29,568 nt of DNA, taken from assembly GCF_002440555.1 (NCBI RefSeq), contig NZ_DJUR01000003.1:90362-119929 (forward strand). Reading direction: 5' to 3'. The notes beneath the pieces were generated by a model. That model searched no databases, was not told the DNA's origin, and saw only the letters and a list, made by a program, of their open reading frames with translations. The translations under genes were made by a program, and so were the position numbers. Below are positions 18,022 through 26,760 of the stretch, in pieces. Source of the DNA: Aerococcus sp. UBA6277 (GTDB lineage: Bacteria; Bacillota; Bacilli; Lactobacillales; Aerococcaceae). Numbering within the stretch: position 1 is the first letter of the stretch; every line of letters starts with the position of its first letter.

Positions 18022-18161
18022 GCGTTCAGCAACATGTGAGAATTTTCCTATCATGCCTTAGCGGAGAAAAAAGAATGAATAGTCAGACACGAAATTAAAG
18101 CATAGCTAATTCCGTGCCTAATGCCTCGAAGATAATGATAGGAAAAAGCATAGCAGAACGC
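18022..18161. repeat. ~140-base nested imperfect palindrome in the intergenic region
   Basis: Three nested complementary segments share one centre. GCGTTC (18022-18027) pairs with GAACGC (18156-18161). TTTTCCTATCAT (18043-18054) pairs perfectly over 12 bp with ATGATAGGAAAA (18135-18146). CACGAAATTA (18088-18097) pairs over 9 of 10 positions with TAATTCCGTG (18107-18116). The 10-mer AAAGCATAGC also occurs twice directly (18097-18106 and 18145-18154). No coding frame of note lies inside. It sits between a terminator and the SNF2 promoter, so it could be a structured RNA, a MITE-like dispersed repeat, or a decayed element; the sequence alone does not decide. Confidence 0.6.
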
Positions 18162-18244
18162 TTATTCACTAACTATAATAATACTTCTCGCCTTATACCC
18201 TGACTCACATCCTGTGGCTTAGCATATGAATTTCTTAAGAAGTT

Positions 18245-18253
18245 TGATATAAT
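18245..18253 (+). promoter_or_regulatory. extended -10 promoter of the SNF2 gene
   Basis: TGA-TATAAT (TG at 18245-18246, TATAAT at 18248-18253) is a perfect extended -10. I see no good -35. The leader to the ATG would be about 40 bases. A second TATAAT at 18174-18179 has no supporting -35. Apart from the palindrome and these hexamers, nothing else is seen in the 327-base gap 17972-18298. Confidence 0.6.
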
Positions 18254-18298
18254 AAATTAATTAATGAGCGACAGATTCAGAATTTTGGGGTGTATGAT

Positions 18299-21200
18299 AT
18301 GAAGTGGAGTATTCCAAGTAAGATAATCGAGCAAGGACGCGCTTTGGTAAAGGAAAATCGGGTGCTTAAAGTAGTACCAGATGAAGAAAATACTGTTTGG
18401 CGTGCAGAAGTACTCGATGATGACACGTATACCGTGATCTTAGATGGAACTGCTAAAGAAGAGGATGTTTGTCAGTGCCAAGTTTTCCAGAAAAAAGGCT
18501 ATTGCGAACATACAGTTGCAGTAGAACTGTTCTTAAGAGAAATGGGCATGACGCGTGTTCACCAATTTAATGAGGAATTGAAACGTTATCCAGAAGTAGA
18601 TGATGAAGTGGAACTACAAGTGAATGAAGTCATTGAAGGTTATTTAAGCCACCGTCAAGTAACCAGTCCTGTGAAACGTTTACCGCGGTCTAGTAGAGTA
18701 AAAGTGACTTTAGAAGTTCAATTCGAAGAAGTGAGACCTTATATCATTTCCTATGAGGATATCGCCTACTTGCGTATTCGCGTGGGTGTCAACAACTTGT
18801 ATTATGTAACAGATATGGATAAATTCTTCCAAGCTGTTGTCCAAAATACCTTATACATTCTACCTAATCGGGACCGTGAGGAAATTTGGTTGTCACCGGC
18901 AACCCTTGGTCAACACACTTATGACCTAATGGTCGAACTAGCGAATGCCTACCAATTGCGTAATAAGTGGTTGCTACTAGTGATGAATACACCAGAAAAT
19001 AAAAAGAACACCCAACGTTTCTATTTGATGAGTGAAGAATTAAATCGCTTGAAGGACCTTTATCTTGCAGATAACCGGATTTCAATCCGCTTTAAACTTG
19101 ATGGTAATGCTATTAAACCAACATTCTCTAAGGAAAAAGCTTTGGTATTTAGCTTGCAAACAGACAATGATTTATACCAATTAACTTGGGATCAATCAGT
19201 CAATTGGTTGGCCCAATATGGATTACTCATTCAAGACGAAACCTTATACGAAACAACCCAAGACAGCAATTTCTATGATGACTTGCGATTTTTACAGAGC
19301 TTCTTTGCAGAAAACGAATATCAGATTTCCTTGCCAGCTGAAGAAATGATTTATTTTATCAGCTTATTCGGTGGGACTTTGATGGCGTATAGCGAAATTG
19401 GTCAATTAGAAGAATTGTTTGACTTATATCAAGAAGACTTGCAAGTTCATGTAACCTTGGATGTTGAGGGATCTGATTTATATGTCACCCCTGAATACCA
19501 ATACGGGAAATACTTAGTTTCTGATGACGCGGAAAACCAAGTTCTACCAGATGATGATGTGGTTTTAGTCCGTGACTTCTCTGGTGAAGTGACGGTTGAA
19601 AATACCTTAAAAGCTTTAGGCTTTAGTTCGCAGAAGGGGGCCTTTGTCCAACATTTCGATAACTTGACCGACGTTATGACCAATATCGAAAACTTCGCAC
19701 GCTTGTTTATCGACCAATGGGACATCAAATATGGCAAGTTCTTGCGCAATGTTTACGACAACAAAGTGAATGCTACCGTTAAAATGACCCCGAGTGATGG
19801 TAGTCGTTTCCTATCTGTTGATTTTGAATTATCCGACGTTGAGCCTGTTGAAGTTGACCGTATTTTAAATGCCATTATGGAAAACGAAGCCTATATTCGT
19901 TTGCGTGATGGTCGGATTATAGACGTGCAAAATACCATGGATGACGAACAGAAGCGTATGCTTCAACAAATTTCTGCCGCCAATAACGACTGGCAGAACG
20001 GTGACGTGGTCCCTATTTTCCAAACCTTACGATTCCAAACATTGGTGGACGGAAATGAGGTATTTGAAGAATTCTACGATGATATTGTACGGGCTAAAGA
20101 AAAAGACTACACGCCGTCAGCTAACCTGAAAGCAACCTTATCTGACTATCAAGAAACGTCAGTGAAATGGTTTAGAGGACTAGCTAAATACCAATTGGGT
20201 GGCTTATTAGCGGATGAGATGGGTCTAGGGAAAACTGTTCAAACGATTTCCTTTGTGCTTGACTATATCGAAAACAACCCACATGAAAAGTCAATGGTCT
20301 TGGCGCCAGCATCTGTTCTATATAACTGGGCCCATGAGTTTAAGCGGTTTACACCAACCTTAAATGTGGCCGTGGTAGATGGGACGATTGACGAACGGGA
20401 AGCGATTCGCCACGACGATACCATTGATGTTTGGTTGACTTCATACCAATCATATCGAAATGACCAAGAAGCCTACCAGAAAGTGAATTTGGACATTTTA
20501 GTCTTAGATGAAGCCCAAGCTATCAAAAATGACAACACGATTCTATATAGATCAGTCAAGAAACAAGTAGCGGCTATGCGGATTGGTTTATCGGGTACAC
20601 CAATGGAGAATAATTTGAATGAATTCTGGGCTTTGATGCAGATTATTGTGCCTGGGTTATTGCCGAATAAGCACGAATTCCAAAAACTGTCAGTAGGGGA
20701 AGTAGCTCGTATTGCCAGCCCATTCGTTCTACGTCGTACCAAAAATGACGTAGCCCTACAGTTACCAACAAAAACTGTTACCGATAGATTCAGCATGTTG
20801 GACCCTGAGCAGAAGAATATTTACCTAGCTTACCTGAAGAAAATTCAAGACCAGTTAAATAATGATTCATCGAATGCAGGGCAAACGCATATGGAATTAT
20901 TGGCGGGTATTACACGCTTACGTCAAATTTGTTGCCACCCACGCCTTGTGAAAAATGACTATACGGGTCAATCTGGTAAGTTTGAATACTTCAAGATTAT
21001 GTTGAAACGTGCCATCGAATCAGGTCGTAAAGTACTGGTATTCTCTCAATTTACGAGCATGTTAGACGTGATGTCTGAGTACCTTGCTGAAGAGGGTATT
21101 GACTACTACATGATGACTGGTCAAACCAATAAAAAAATCCGTCAAGAACAAGTAGACGAATTCAATACCGGCGATAAATCAGTCTTCTTGATATCATTAC

Positions 21201-21499
21201 GTGCTGGTGGGGTAGGGATCAACTTGACTGGTGCAGATACCATCTTCTTATATGATTTATGGTGGAACCCAGCGGTGGAGGAGCAAGCTATTGGCCGTGC
21301 CCACCGGATTGGTCAGAAGAATGATGTTGAAGTGGTTCGCTTTATTACCGAAGGGACAATTGAGCAACGTATTGCTGAACTTCAAGAAGAGAAGCGCTAC
21401 CTATTCGAACAATTATTTGATGACGGTGACCAAGCGGGCAGTCAAAATCTAAGCTTGGACGATCTGAAATTTATCCTTGGTGTCAGCCAAGCCTTATAA
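18299..21499 (+). CDS. SWIM zinc-finger SNF2-family DEAD/H helicase (YwqA-like)
   Basis: This 1066-residue Swi2/Snf2 ATPase begins with a SWIM zinc finger near residues 58-71 (C58, C60, C69, H71 in the CxC ... CxH pattern). A long bacterial SNF2-associated region leads to the ATPase core: LADEMGLGKT (K645, Walker A), the DEAQ box LDEAQAIKN (D737, E738), the SGTPMEN motif, and in the second lobe LVFSQFTSMLD, SLRAGGVGINLT and the arginine-finger motif QAIGRAHRIGQ. Such proteins translocate on double-stranded DNA and are thought to remodel protein-DNA or transcription complexes; the precise role in Firmicutes is unclear. ATG 18299 is chosen over a GTG at 18290, which overlaps the GGGG ribosome site. 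It is monocistronic, with its own promoter. Confidence 0.92.
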   Translation: MKWSIPSKIIEQGRALVKENRVLKVVPDEENTVWRAEVLDDDTYTVILDGTAKEEDVCQCQVFQKKGYCEHTVAVELFLREMGMTRVHQFNEELKRYPEVDDEVELQVNEVIEGYLSHRQVTSPVKRLPRSSRVKVTLEVQFEEVRPYIISYEDIAYLRIRVGVNNLYYVTDMDKFFQAVVQNTLYILPNRDREEIWLSPATLGQHTYDLMVELANAYQLRNKWLLLVMNTPENKKNTQRFYLMSEELNRLKDLYLADNRISIRFKLDGNAIKPTFSKEKALVFSLQTDNDLYQLTWDQSVNWLAQYGLLIQDETLYETTQDSNFYDDLRFLQSFFAENEYQISLPAEEMIYFISLFGGTLMAYSEIGQLEELFDLYQEDLQVHVTLDVEGSDLYVTPEYQYGKYLVSDDAENQVLPDDDVVLVRDFSGEVTVENTLKALGFSSQKGAFVQHFDNLTDVMTNIENFARLFIDQWDIKYGKFLRNVYDNKVNATVKMTPSDGSRFLSVDFELSDVEPVEVDRILNAIMENEAYIRLRDGRIIDVQNTMDDEQKRMLQQISAANNDWQNGDVVPIFQTLRFQTLVDGNEVFEEFYDDIVRAKEKDYTPSANLKATLSDYQETSVKWFRGLAKYQLGGLLADEMGLGKTVQTISFVLDYIENNPHEKSMVLAPASVLYNWAHEFKRFTPTLNVAVVDGTIDEREAIRHDDTIDVWLTSYQSYRNDQEAYQKVNLDILVLDEAQAIKNDNTILYRSVKKQVAAMRIGLSGTPMENNLNEFWALMQIIVPGLLPNKHEFQKLSVGEVARIASPFVLRRTKNDVALQLPTKTVTDRFSMLDPEQKNIYLAYLKKIQDQLNNDSSNAGQTHMELLAGITRLRQICCHPRLVKNDYTGQSGKFEYFKIMLKRAIESGRKVLVFSQFTSMLDVMSEYLAEEGIDYYMMTGQTNKKIRQEQVDEFNTGDKSVFLISLRAGGVGINLTGADTIFLYDLWWNPAVEEQAIGRAHRIGQKNDVEVVRFITEGTIEQRIAELQEEKRYLFEQLFDDGDQAGSQNLSLDDLKFILGVSQAL

Positions 21500-21526
21500 G
21501 TATAAATACCAACCATGACTGTTTCG

Positions 21527-21555
21527 CCCTTTTTCAAATAATGGCTTGAAAAGGG
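21527..21555. repeat. inverted repeat overlapping the rpsB -35 box
   Basis: CCCTTTTTCAA (21527-21537) pairs with TTGAAAAGGG (21546-21555), with one bulged T and an 8-base loop. No T-tract follows, so it is a poor terminator, and its 3' arm contains the -35 hexamer. It could serve the 3' end of the SNF2 message or act as an operator. Confidence 0.5.
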
Positions 21556-21574
21556 TGGTGGATTATGGTAATAT
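21546..21574 (+). promoter_or_regulatory. promoter of rpsB
   Basis: A -35 TTGAAA (21546-21551), a 17-base spacer and a -10 TAATAT (21569-21574) preceded by TG at 21566-21567 make a strong promoter. The start of transcription would be near 21581, giving a leader of about 117 bases. Confidence 0.75.
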
Positions 21575-21580
21575 ATTCGA

Positions 21581-21697
21581 GTGTCAAATGATATATATTT
21601 CACACCTTATGGATGGAATCGCGTGGTGCTAGTATTTGCTAGTGGCGAGTCTTTGAAATAGGGGCGGAAAAATAAAAACCAAATGGAGGAATTTAAC
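21581..21697 (+). promoter_or_regulatory. structured 5' leader of rpsB
   Basis: Two stem-loops can be drawn. The first is GTGTCAAAT (21581-21589) with ATTTCACAC (21597-21605), 8 of 9 pairs, right at the expected 5' end. The second is TCGC (21619-21622) with GCGA (21645-21648), enclosing CTAG (21629-21632) paired with CTAG (21639-21642). The Shine-Dalgarno GGAGGA lies at 21685-21690. Ribosomal protein genes are often autoregulated through such leaders; a role here is inferred only. Confidence 0.4.
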
Positions 21698-22456
21698 ATG
21701 CCAGTTATTAGCATGAAACAATTATTAGAAGCTGGTGTTCACTTTGGACATCAAACACGTCGTTGGAACCCTAAAATGGATAAATACATCTTTACTGAGC
21801 GTAATGGTATTTACATCATTGACTTACAAAAAACTGTTAAGTTAGTAGACCAAGCTTACAACGCTATGCGTGATTTAGTGGGTAACGATGGTATCGCGTT
21901 ATTCGTGGGTACTAAAAAACAAGCACAAGATTCAATCGCTGACGAAGCGACTCGTGCAGGTCAATACTACGTAAATCACCGTTGGTTAGGTGGTACTTTA
22001 ACTAACTGGGAAACTATCCAAAAACGTATCAAACACTTAAAAAACATTAAAGAAATGGAAGTAGACGGTACTTTTGACGTTCTTCCTAAAAAAGAAGTTG
22101 TTGGCTTATTGAAAGAAAAAGAACGTCTAGAAAAATTCTTAGGCGGTATCGAAGATATGCCACGTATTCCAGATGTTATGTTTGTTGTTGACCCTCGTAA
22201 AGAAAAAATTGCGATTCAAGAAGCACACAAATTAAACATCCCTGTTATCGCCATGGTTGATACTAACTGTGATCCAGATGAAGTAGATTACGTAATCCCT
22301 TCAAACGATGACGCTATCCGCGCTATCAAATTGATCACTGGTGGTATGGCTGAAGCAATTCTTGAAGCTAAACAAGGCGCTCAAGAAGAAGCTGAACAAG
22401 ATGTAACTGTTGAAGACTTCAAAGGTGACGAAGTTTTAGACGAGGTTGCTGAGTAA
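21698..22456 (+). CDS. rpsB: 30S ribosomal protein S2
   Basis: S2 is a late-assembling protein of the small ribosomal subunit that helps recruit S1 and stabilise initiation. The start ATG 21698 (252 residues) follows GGAGGA by 7 bases and begins [19 protein letters not shown], the universal S2 N-terminus; an in-frame ATG five codons upstream lies on top of the Shine-Dalgarno. Other family landmarks are [26 protein letters not shown] and VDPRKE. The C-terminus is acidic ([17 protein letters not shown]). Codon use is narrow (mostly GCT/GCA, GGT, CGT and TTA), as expected of a highly expressed gene. It starts the rpsB-tsf-pyrH-frr cluster and is separated from tsf by a promoter-like sequence and a hairpin with a T-tract. 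Confidence 0.98.
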   Translation: MPVISMKQLLEAGVHFGHQTRRWNPKMDKYIFTERNGIYIIDLQKTVKLVDQAYNAMRDLVGNDGIALFVGTKKQAQDSIADEATRAGQYYVNHRWLGGTLTNWETIQKRIKHLKNIKEMEVDGTFDVLPKKEVVGLLKEKERLEKFLGGIEDMPRIPDVMFVVDPRKEKIAIQEAHKLNIPVIAMVDTNCDPDEVDYVIPSNDDAIRAIKLITGGMAEAILEAKQGAQEEAEQDVTVEDFKGDEVLDEVAE

Positions 22457-22468
22457 GCTTTGCTATAG

Positions 22469-22497
22469 TTGAAGATTACTTCAATTAGTAGTAAAAT
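22469..22497 (+). promoter_or_regulatory. possible internal promoter for tsf
   Basis: TTGAAG (22469-22474), a 17-base spacer and TAAAAT (22492-22497) form a plausible promoter within the rpsB-tsf gap. The -35 is one arm of an inverted repeat, TTGAAG-ATTA-CTTCAA (22469-22484). Confidence 0.5.
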
Positions 22498-22510
22498 ATA
22501 AACAGTAGAT

Positions 22511-22577
22511 GGCTATCTGATTAAGTTTGTCTAAGCTATATTCGGCTTTCCTTCTTAGTTAAGATAGCCTTTTTTTT
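22511..22577 (+). terminator. intergenic terminator/attenuator between rpsB and tsf
   Basis: GGCTATCT (22511-22518) pairs with AGATAGCC (22562-22569), extended inward by TTAAG (22521-22525) with CTTAG (22554-22558), and followed by eight T (22570-22577). It has the form of an intrinsic terminator 18 bases before the tsf ribosome site. Partial readthrough or regulated attenuation would set S2 to EF-Ts ratios. Confidence 0.8.
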
Positions 22578-22610
22578 AAAGAATGCATGCAATTAGGAGG
22601 AAAATTTTAA

Positions 22611-23489
22611 ATGGCAATTACTGCAAAACAAGTTAAAGAATTACGCGACCGCACTGGTGTAGGTATGATGGATGCTAAGAAAGCCTTAGTTGAAGTTGAC
22701 GGAGATATGGACAAAGCTATCGACTTCCTACGTGAAAAAGGTATCGCTAAAGCTGCTAAGAAAGCTGACCGTGTTGCTGCTGAAGGTTTAACTAAAGCTG
22801 TAGCTAAAGGAAACGACGCTGTAATTGTAGAAGTTAACTCTGAAACTGACTTCGTTGCACGTAACGATCAATTCGTTGAATTACTAGAAACTGTTGCATT
22901 AGCTATCTTAGAGCAAAAACCTGCTACTGTAGAAGCTGCTTTAACTGATGTGACTGTTGAAGGTAAAGACTTAGATACATACATTAAAGAAAAAGCTGCT
23001 GTAATTGGAGAAAAAATCTCATTACGTCGCTTTGAAACTTTAACAAAAACAGATGACCAAGAATTTGGTCTATACTCTCACCAAGGTGGACGTATTTCTG
23101 TTCTTACATTAATTGACGGAAACAACCCTGAATTTGCTAGCATGGTATCTATGCACATCGGTGGTATGAAACCTCAATTCTTAAACGAAGAATCTGTACC
23201 TGCTGAAGTTTACGAACACGAAAAAGCAGTTCTTACAGAACAATCATTAAACGAAGGTAAACCAAAAGAAATCGTTGAAAAAATGATTACTGGTCGTTTA
23301 CGTAAATTCTTCGCAGAAATCTGCTTAGTTGATCAAAAATACTTGTTAGACGACAGCAAAACTGTTGCAGAAGTTGCAAAAGAAAACAATGCTGAAATCA
23401 AAGCTTTCTTCCGTTTTGAAGTCGGCGAAGGTATTGAAAAGCGCCAAGACGATTTCGCTAGCGAAGTTGCTGCTCAAATGGGTAAATAA
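22611..23489 (+). CDS. tsf: elongation factor Ts
   Basis: EF-Ts recharges EF-Tu by releasing GDP. The 292-residue protein is full length. An N-terminal UBA-like domain (residues 1-50, VKELRDRTGVGMMDAKKAL) is followed by the core with the EF-Tu contact motif SETDFVARN (about 77-85) and a C-terminal module. The start is preceded by AGGAGG (22595-22600). Codon use is very biased: Ala is almost always GCT or GCA and Arg almost always CGT or CGC, unlike rexA or the ABC genes, which use GCC and CGG freely. This points to high expression. A promoter-like element and a hairpin with eight T lie in front, and another terminator-like hairpin separates it from pyrH. Confidence 0.98.
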   Translation: MAITAKQVKELRDRTGVGMMDAKKALVEVDGDMDKAIDFLREKGIAKAAKKADRVAAEGLTKAVAKGNDAVIVEVNSETDFVARNDQFVELLETVALAILEQKPATVEAALTDVTVEGKDLDTYIKEKAAVIGEKISLRRFETLTKTDDQEFGLYSHQGGRISVLTLIDGNNPEFASMVSMHIGGMKPQFLNEESVPAEVYEHEKAVLTEQSLNEGKPKEIVEKMITGRLRKFFAEICLVDQKYLLDDSKTVAEVAKENNAEIKAFFRFEVGEGIEKRQDDFASEVAAQMGK

Positions 23490-23561
23490 TTTAACAACAT
23501 CCCGATATAAACTTTTTGAATTTGCTTAAAATAGAGAAGTAATGAAGAGGGAATTTAAAAT

Positions 23562-24328
<767 letters not shown>

Positions 24329-24341
24329 GGGAGAAATTTCT

Positions 24342-24902
24342 ATGGCTATTGATAATTTACTAAAAGAAACAAAAGACCGCATGGTGAAATCTGAAGAAGC
24401 ATTTACACGTACGCTAGCGCGCATCCGTGCTGGAGTTGCCAATGCTTCTTTATTAGAAGGCATTACTGTAGAATATTACGGTGTACCAACTGACTTACGT
24501 CAATTGGCAACTATCACTATTCCAGAGCCTCGTATGTTACAAATCTCTCCATACGATAAAAGTTCTTTAAATGATATCGACCGTGCATTACAACAATCTG
24601 ACTTAGGTATTCCACCTACAAATGATGGTTCTGTAATTCGTTTGATCATCCCAGCTTTAACACAAGAACGTCGTAAAGAGTTAAGTAAAACAGTTGGAAA
24701 AGAATTGGAAGACGCTAAAGTAGCTATCCGTAACATCCGTCGTGACGCGATTGATGAAGCGAAAAAAGCTGAAAAGGCAAAAGAGATCACTGAAGATGAC
24801 TTACGTTCATACGAAAGTGACATCCAAGACTTAACAAACGCTGCAATTAAAAATGTTGAGAAAATCGCCTCTGATAAAGAAGACGAAATCATGAACGTTT
24901 AA
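24342..24902 (+). CDS. frr: ribosome recycling factor
   Basis: RRF works with EF-G to split ribosomes after termination. The 186-residue length is typical. The long three-helix-bundle sequence and the motifs RTLARIRAGVANASLL, YYGVPTDLRQLATI, DKSSLNDIDRAL and PALTQERRKEL are visible. The charged C-terminal helix (KAEKAKEITEDDLR ... DEIMNV) matches the family. The start is ATG 24342 with AAGGGAG overlapping the pyrH stop, 13 bases apart. A strong terminator follows, closing the rpsB-tsf-pyrH-frr cluster before uppS. Confidence 0.97.
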   Translation: MAIDNLLKETKDRMVKSEEAFTRTLARIRAGVANASLLEGITVEYYGVPTDLRQLATITIPEPRMLQISPYDKSSLNDIDRALQQSDLGIPPTNDGSVIRLIIPALTQERRKELSKTVGKELEDAKVAIRNIRRDAIDEAKKAEKAKEITEDDLRSYESDIQDLTNAAIKNVEKIASDKEDEIMNV

Positions 24903-24932
24903 TCTAGTATCTGTGCAGATAATCATACAAAG

Positions 24933-24976
24933 AAAGCCAGCATGCATCCTATTAGATGACCTGCTGGCTTTTATTT
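24933..24976 (+). terminator. terminator after frr
   Basis: A perfect 10-bp stem (AAAGCCAGCA at 24933-24942, TGCTGGCTTT at 24962-24971) with a 19-base loop is followed by TATTT. Beyond it, 24977-25117 shows no gene or clear element. Confidence 0.85.
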
Positions 24977-25117
24977 GCCGTATGCTTTGAGGATGGTTGT
25001 CTTTTTCCAAATCTCAATGGTATTGAACTTGTCTCACTGCTAACAAATTTATGGACTAGGTCAAGAGATAAAGAACTGCTGAGCTAGGGGATAAGTATAG
25101 GTTTTTCTCCAAATTTT

Positions 25118-25126
25118 TGATACAAT
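25118..25126 (+). promoter_or_regulatory. extended -10 promoter of uppS
   Basis: TGA-TACAAT (TG at 25118-25119, TACAAT at 25121-25126) lies 28 bases before the uppS ATG. No clear -35 is seen. It would drive uppS-cdsA-rseP. Confidence 0.6.
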
Positions 25127-25154
25127 TGTTTAGAATTACAAATGGAGGTTCAAT

Positions 25155-25901
25155 ATGGTGACAGAAGTAAACTATAATCCAGAATTACCAGTACCCAATC
25201 ACATCGCGGTGATCATGGACGGGAACGGTAGATGGGCACAAGCTCGCGGATTAAAACGAACAGACGGACATTCAGAGGGACTAAAAGCCCTAAAGCGTGT
25301 GGTCATTGCAGCCCATAAAATGGGCGTGAAGGTACTGACAGCATATGCCTTCTCAACTGAAAATTGGAAGCGACCAATTACCGAAGTAAATTATTTAATG
25401 GGCTTACCCAAAGTATTAAACGATGAAATCTTACCTGATTTAATCGACAACAATGTACAAGTTCGCATGAGTGGGAACTTCGATAAAGTACCACTTGGGA
25501 CAAAGAAATATATTCAAAATGCCATTGATCGTACTAAAGCCAACACGGGTTTAATTCTGAATATTGCCTTTAACTATGGCTCACGTGATGAAATCACCAA
25601 AGCCGTTCAAAATATTGCCACATCAGTAGCAAATGGCGAATTGAAAGTGAAAGATATTTCTGAAGACACCATTTCAGATAACTTGTATACCGCTCAATTA
25701 GGTGAATATGCTGACCCAGACTTATTGATTCGTTCAAGTGGGGAAGTTCGTTTATCGAATTACCTATTGTGGCAGTTGGCCTATAGTGAAATGGTGTTTA
25801 CTGACACGAAATGGCCAGACTTTGATGAAGCTATTATGCAGGAGTGTGTTGGCGAATTTCAACGTAGAAACCGTCGATTCGGAGCGATAGATACCAAATA
25901 G
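25155..25901 (+). CDS. uppS: undecaprenyl (isoprenyl) diphosphate synthase
   Basis: UppS adds isopentenyl units in cis to farnesyl diphosphate to make the C55 lipid carrier for peptidoglycan and teichoic acids. The 248-residue protein has the conserved IMDGNGRWAQARGLKR motif with catalytic D22, HSEGLKALK, TAYAFSTENWKRP and the C-terminal substrate motif IRSSGEVRLSNYLLWQ plus WPDF. Thr of the usual RTSGE is Ser here, a mild change. GGAGGT is 5 bases before the ATG. It starts a uppS-cdsA-rseP run with a 14-base gap to cdsA. The dxr gene that follows cdsA in Bacillus is absent, which suggests the isoprenoid precursors come from mevalonate. Confidence 0.96.
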   Translation: MVTEVNYNPELPVPNHIAVIMDGNGRWAQARGLKRTDGHSEGLKALKRVVIAAHKMGVKVLTAYAFSTENWKRPITEVNYLMGLPKVLNDEILPDLIDNNVQVRMSGNFDKVPLGTKKYIQNAIDRTKANTGLILNIAFNYGSRDEITKAVQNIATSVANGELKVKDISEDTISDNLYTAQLGEYADPDLLIRSSGEVRLSNYLLWQLAYSEMVFTDTKWPDFDEAIMQECVGEFQRRNRRFGAIDTK

Positions 25902-25915
25902 AAAGAGGGGTTCTC

Positions 25916-26713
25916 ATGACACAAAGAGTTATCAGCGCTGTTGTTGCTCTTGCCATTTTTATCCCACTTTTATTTATGGGTGGTCGTCCTTTCGACTTGA
26001 TGGTAGCGATTATAGCAATAGTTGCTTACTATGAAATTTTACAAATGGCAAAAATTCCATTCCCCTCATGGCGGGGGATTATCGGTTTAATCACCATGAT
26101 GTTACAACTACTGCCGTCTTATTATCTAGCACTACTGCCACAAGAAATCGACTATATGACGCTTTACTTCGCTGGTTTAGCCATGTTATTGATTATAATG
26201 GTCTTCAAACCAGAGGATATTAACTTTGAACAAGTAGGAGTCATTAGTTTAGCGGCCTTATACGTTGGCCGTGGTTTTCACTTATTAATTGAGACGAGAT
26301 TAATGGGGCTCTTGCCGGTTATTTACGTTTTAATCATTATTTGGGGGAACGATACCTTTGCCTATTTAGTCGGTCGCCAAATTGGCCGAACTCCCCTAGC
26401 ACCAAAAGTATCACCTAATAAAACCATTGAAGGATCATTAGGCGGCATCATAGGGGCCTTTATCTGTTCAAGTATTGTCCTTTATTTTAACAACATCTTT
26501 GGAATATCAATCATGGATAATTTAATTTTAGCCGTAATTTTAGGCTTTTTAGGCCAGATTGGCGACTTAGTAGAATCATCCATAAAACGGACTTACCAAG
26601 TCAAAGACTCAGGTAATATTATGCCTGGTCATGGCGGTTTCCTTGACCGTTTTGATAGTCTCTTAATGGTATTACCTATGTTTTATTTCTTGATTCCATT
26701 CTTAGGATCTTAA
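25916..26713 (+). CDS. cdsA: phosphatidate cytidylyltransferase (CDP-diglyceride synthase)
   Basis: CdsA makes CDP-diacylglycerol from CTP and phosphatidate, the branch point for phosphatidylglycerol and cardiolipin; PlsC-type enzymes such as the one at 16753-17418 supply its substrate. The 265-residue protein is highly hydrophobic with about seven to eight membrane helices. The C-terminal family signature is intact: GDLVESSIKRTYQVKDSG then IMPGHGGFLDRFDSL. A second conserved stretch WGNDTFAYLVGRQIGRTPL and SPNKTIEGSLGG precedes it. AGAGGGG lies before the ATG. It is followed by rseP after 47 bases. Confidence 0.96.
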   Translation: MTQRVISAVVALAIFIPLLFMGGRPFDLMVAIIAIVAYYEILQMAKIPFPSWRGIIGLITMMLQLLPSYYLALLPQEIDYMTLYFAGLAMLLIIMVFKPEDINFEQVGVISLAALYVGRGFHLLIETRLMGLLPVIYVLIIIWGNDTFAYLVGRQIGRTPLAPKVSPNKTIEGSLGGIIGAFICSSIVLYFNNIFGISIMDNLILAVILGFLGQIGDLVESSIKRTYQVKDSGNIMPGHGGFLDRFDSLLMVLPMFYFLIPFLGS

Positions 26714-26760
26714 CCAGTCTCATCGCTTTAATAAAGCTTTATCATAGTAAGGAGCGCATT

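Noticed and set aside
18010..18298. Hidden small gene or remnant of a transposon
   Set aside because: No frame with a start, ribosome site and sensible protein was seen, and no transposase-like sequence; only the palindrome and promoter elements are supported.
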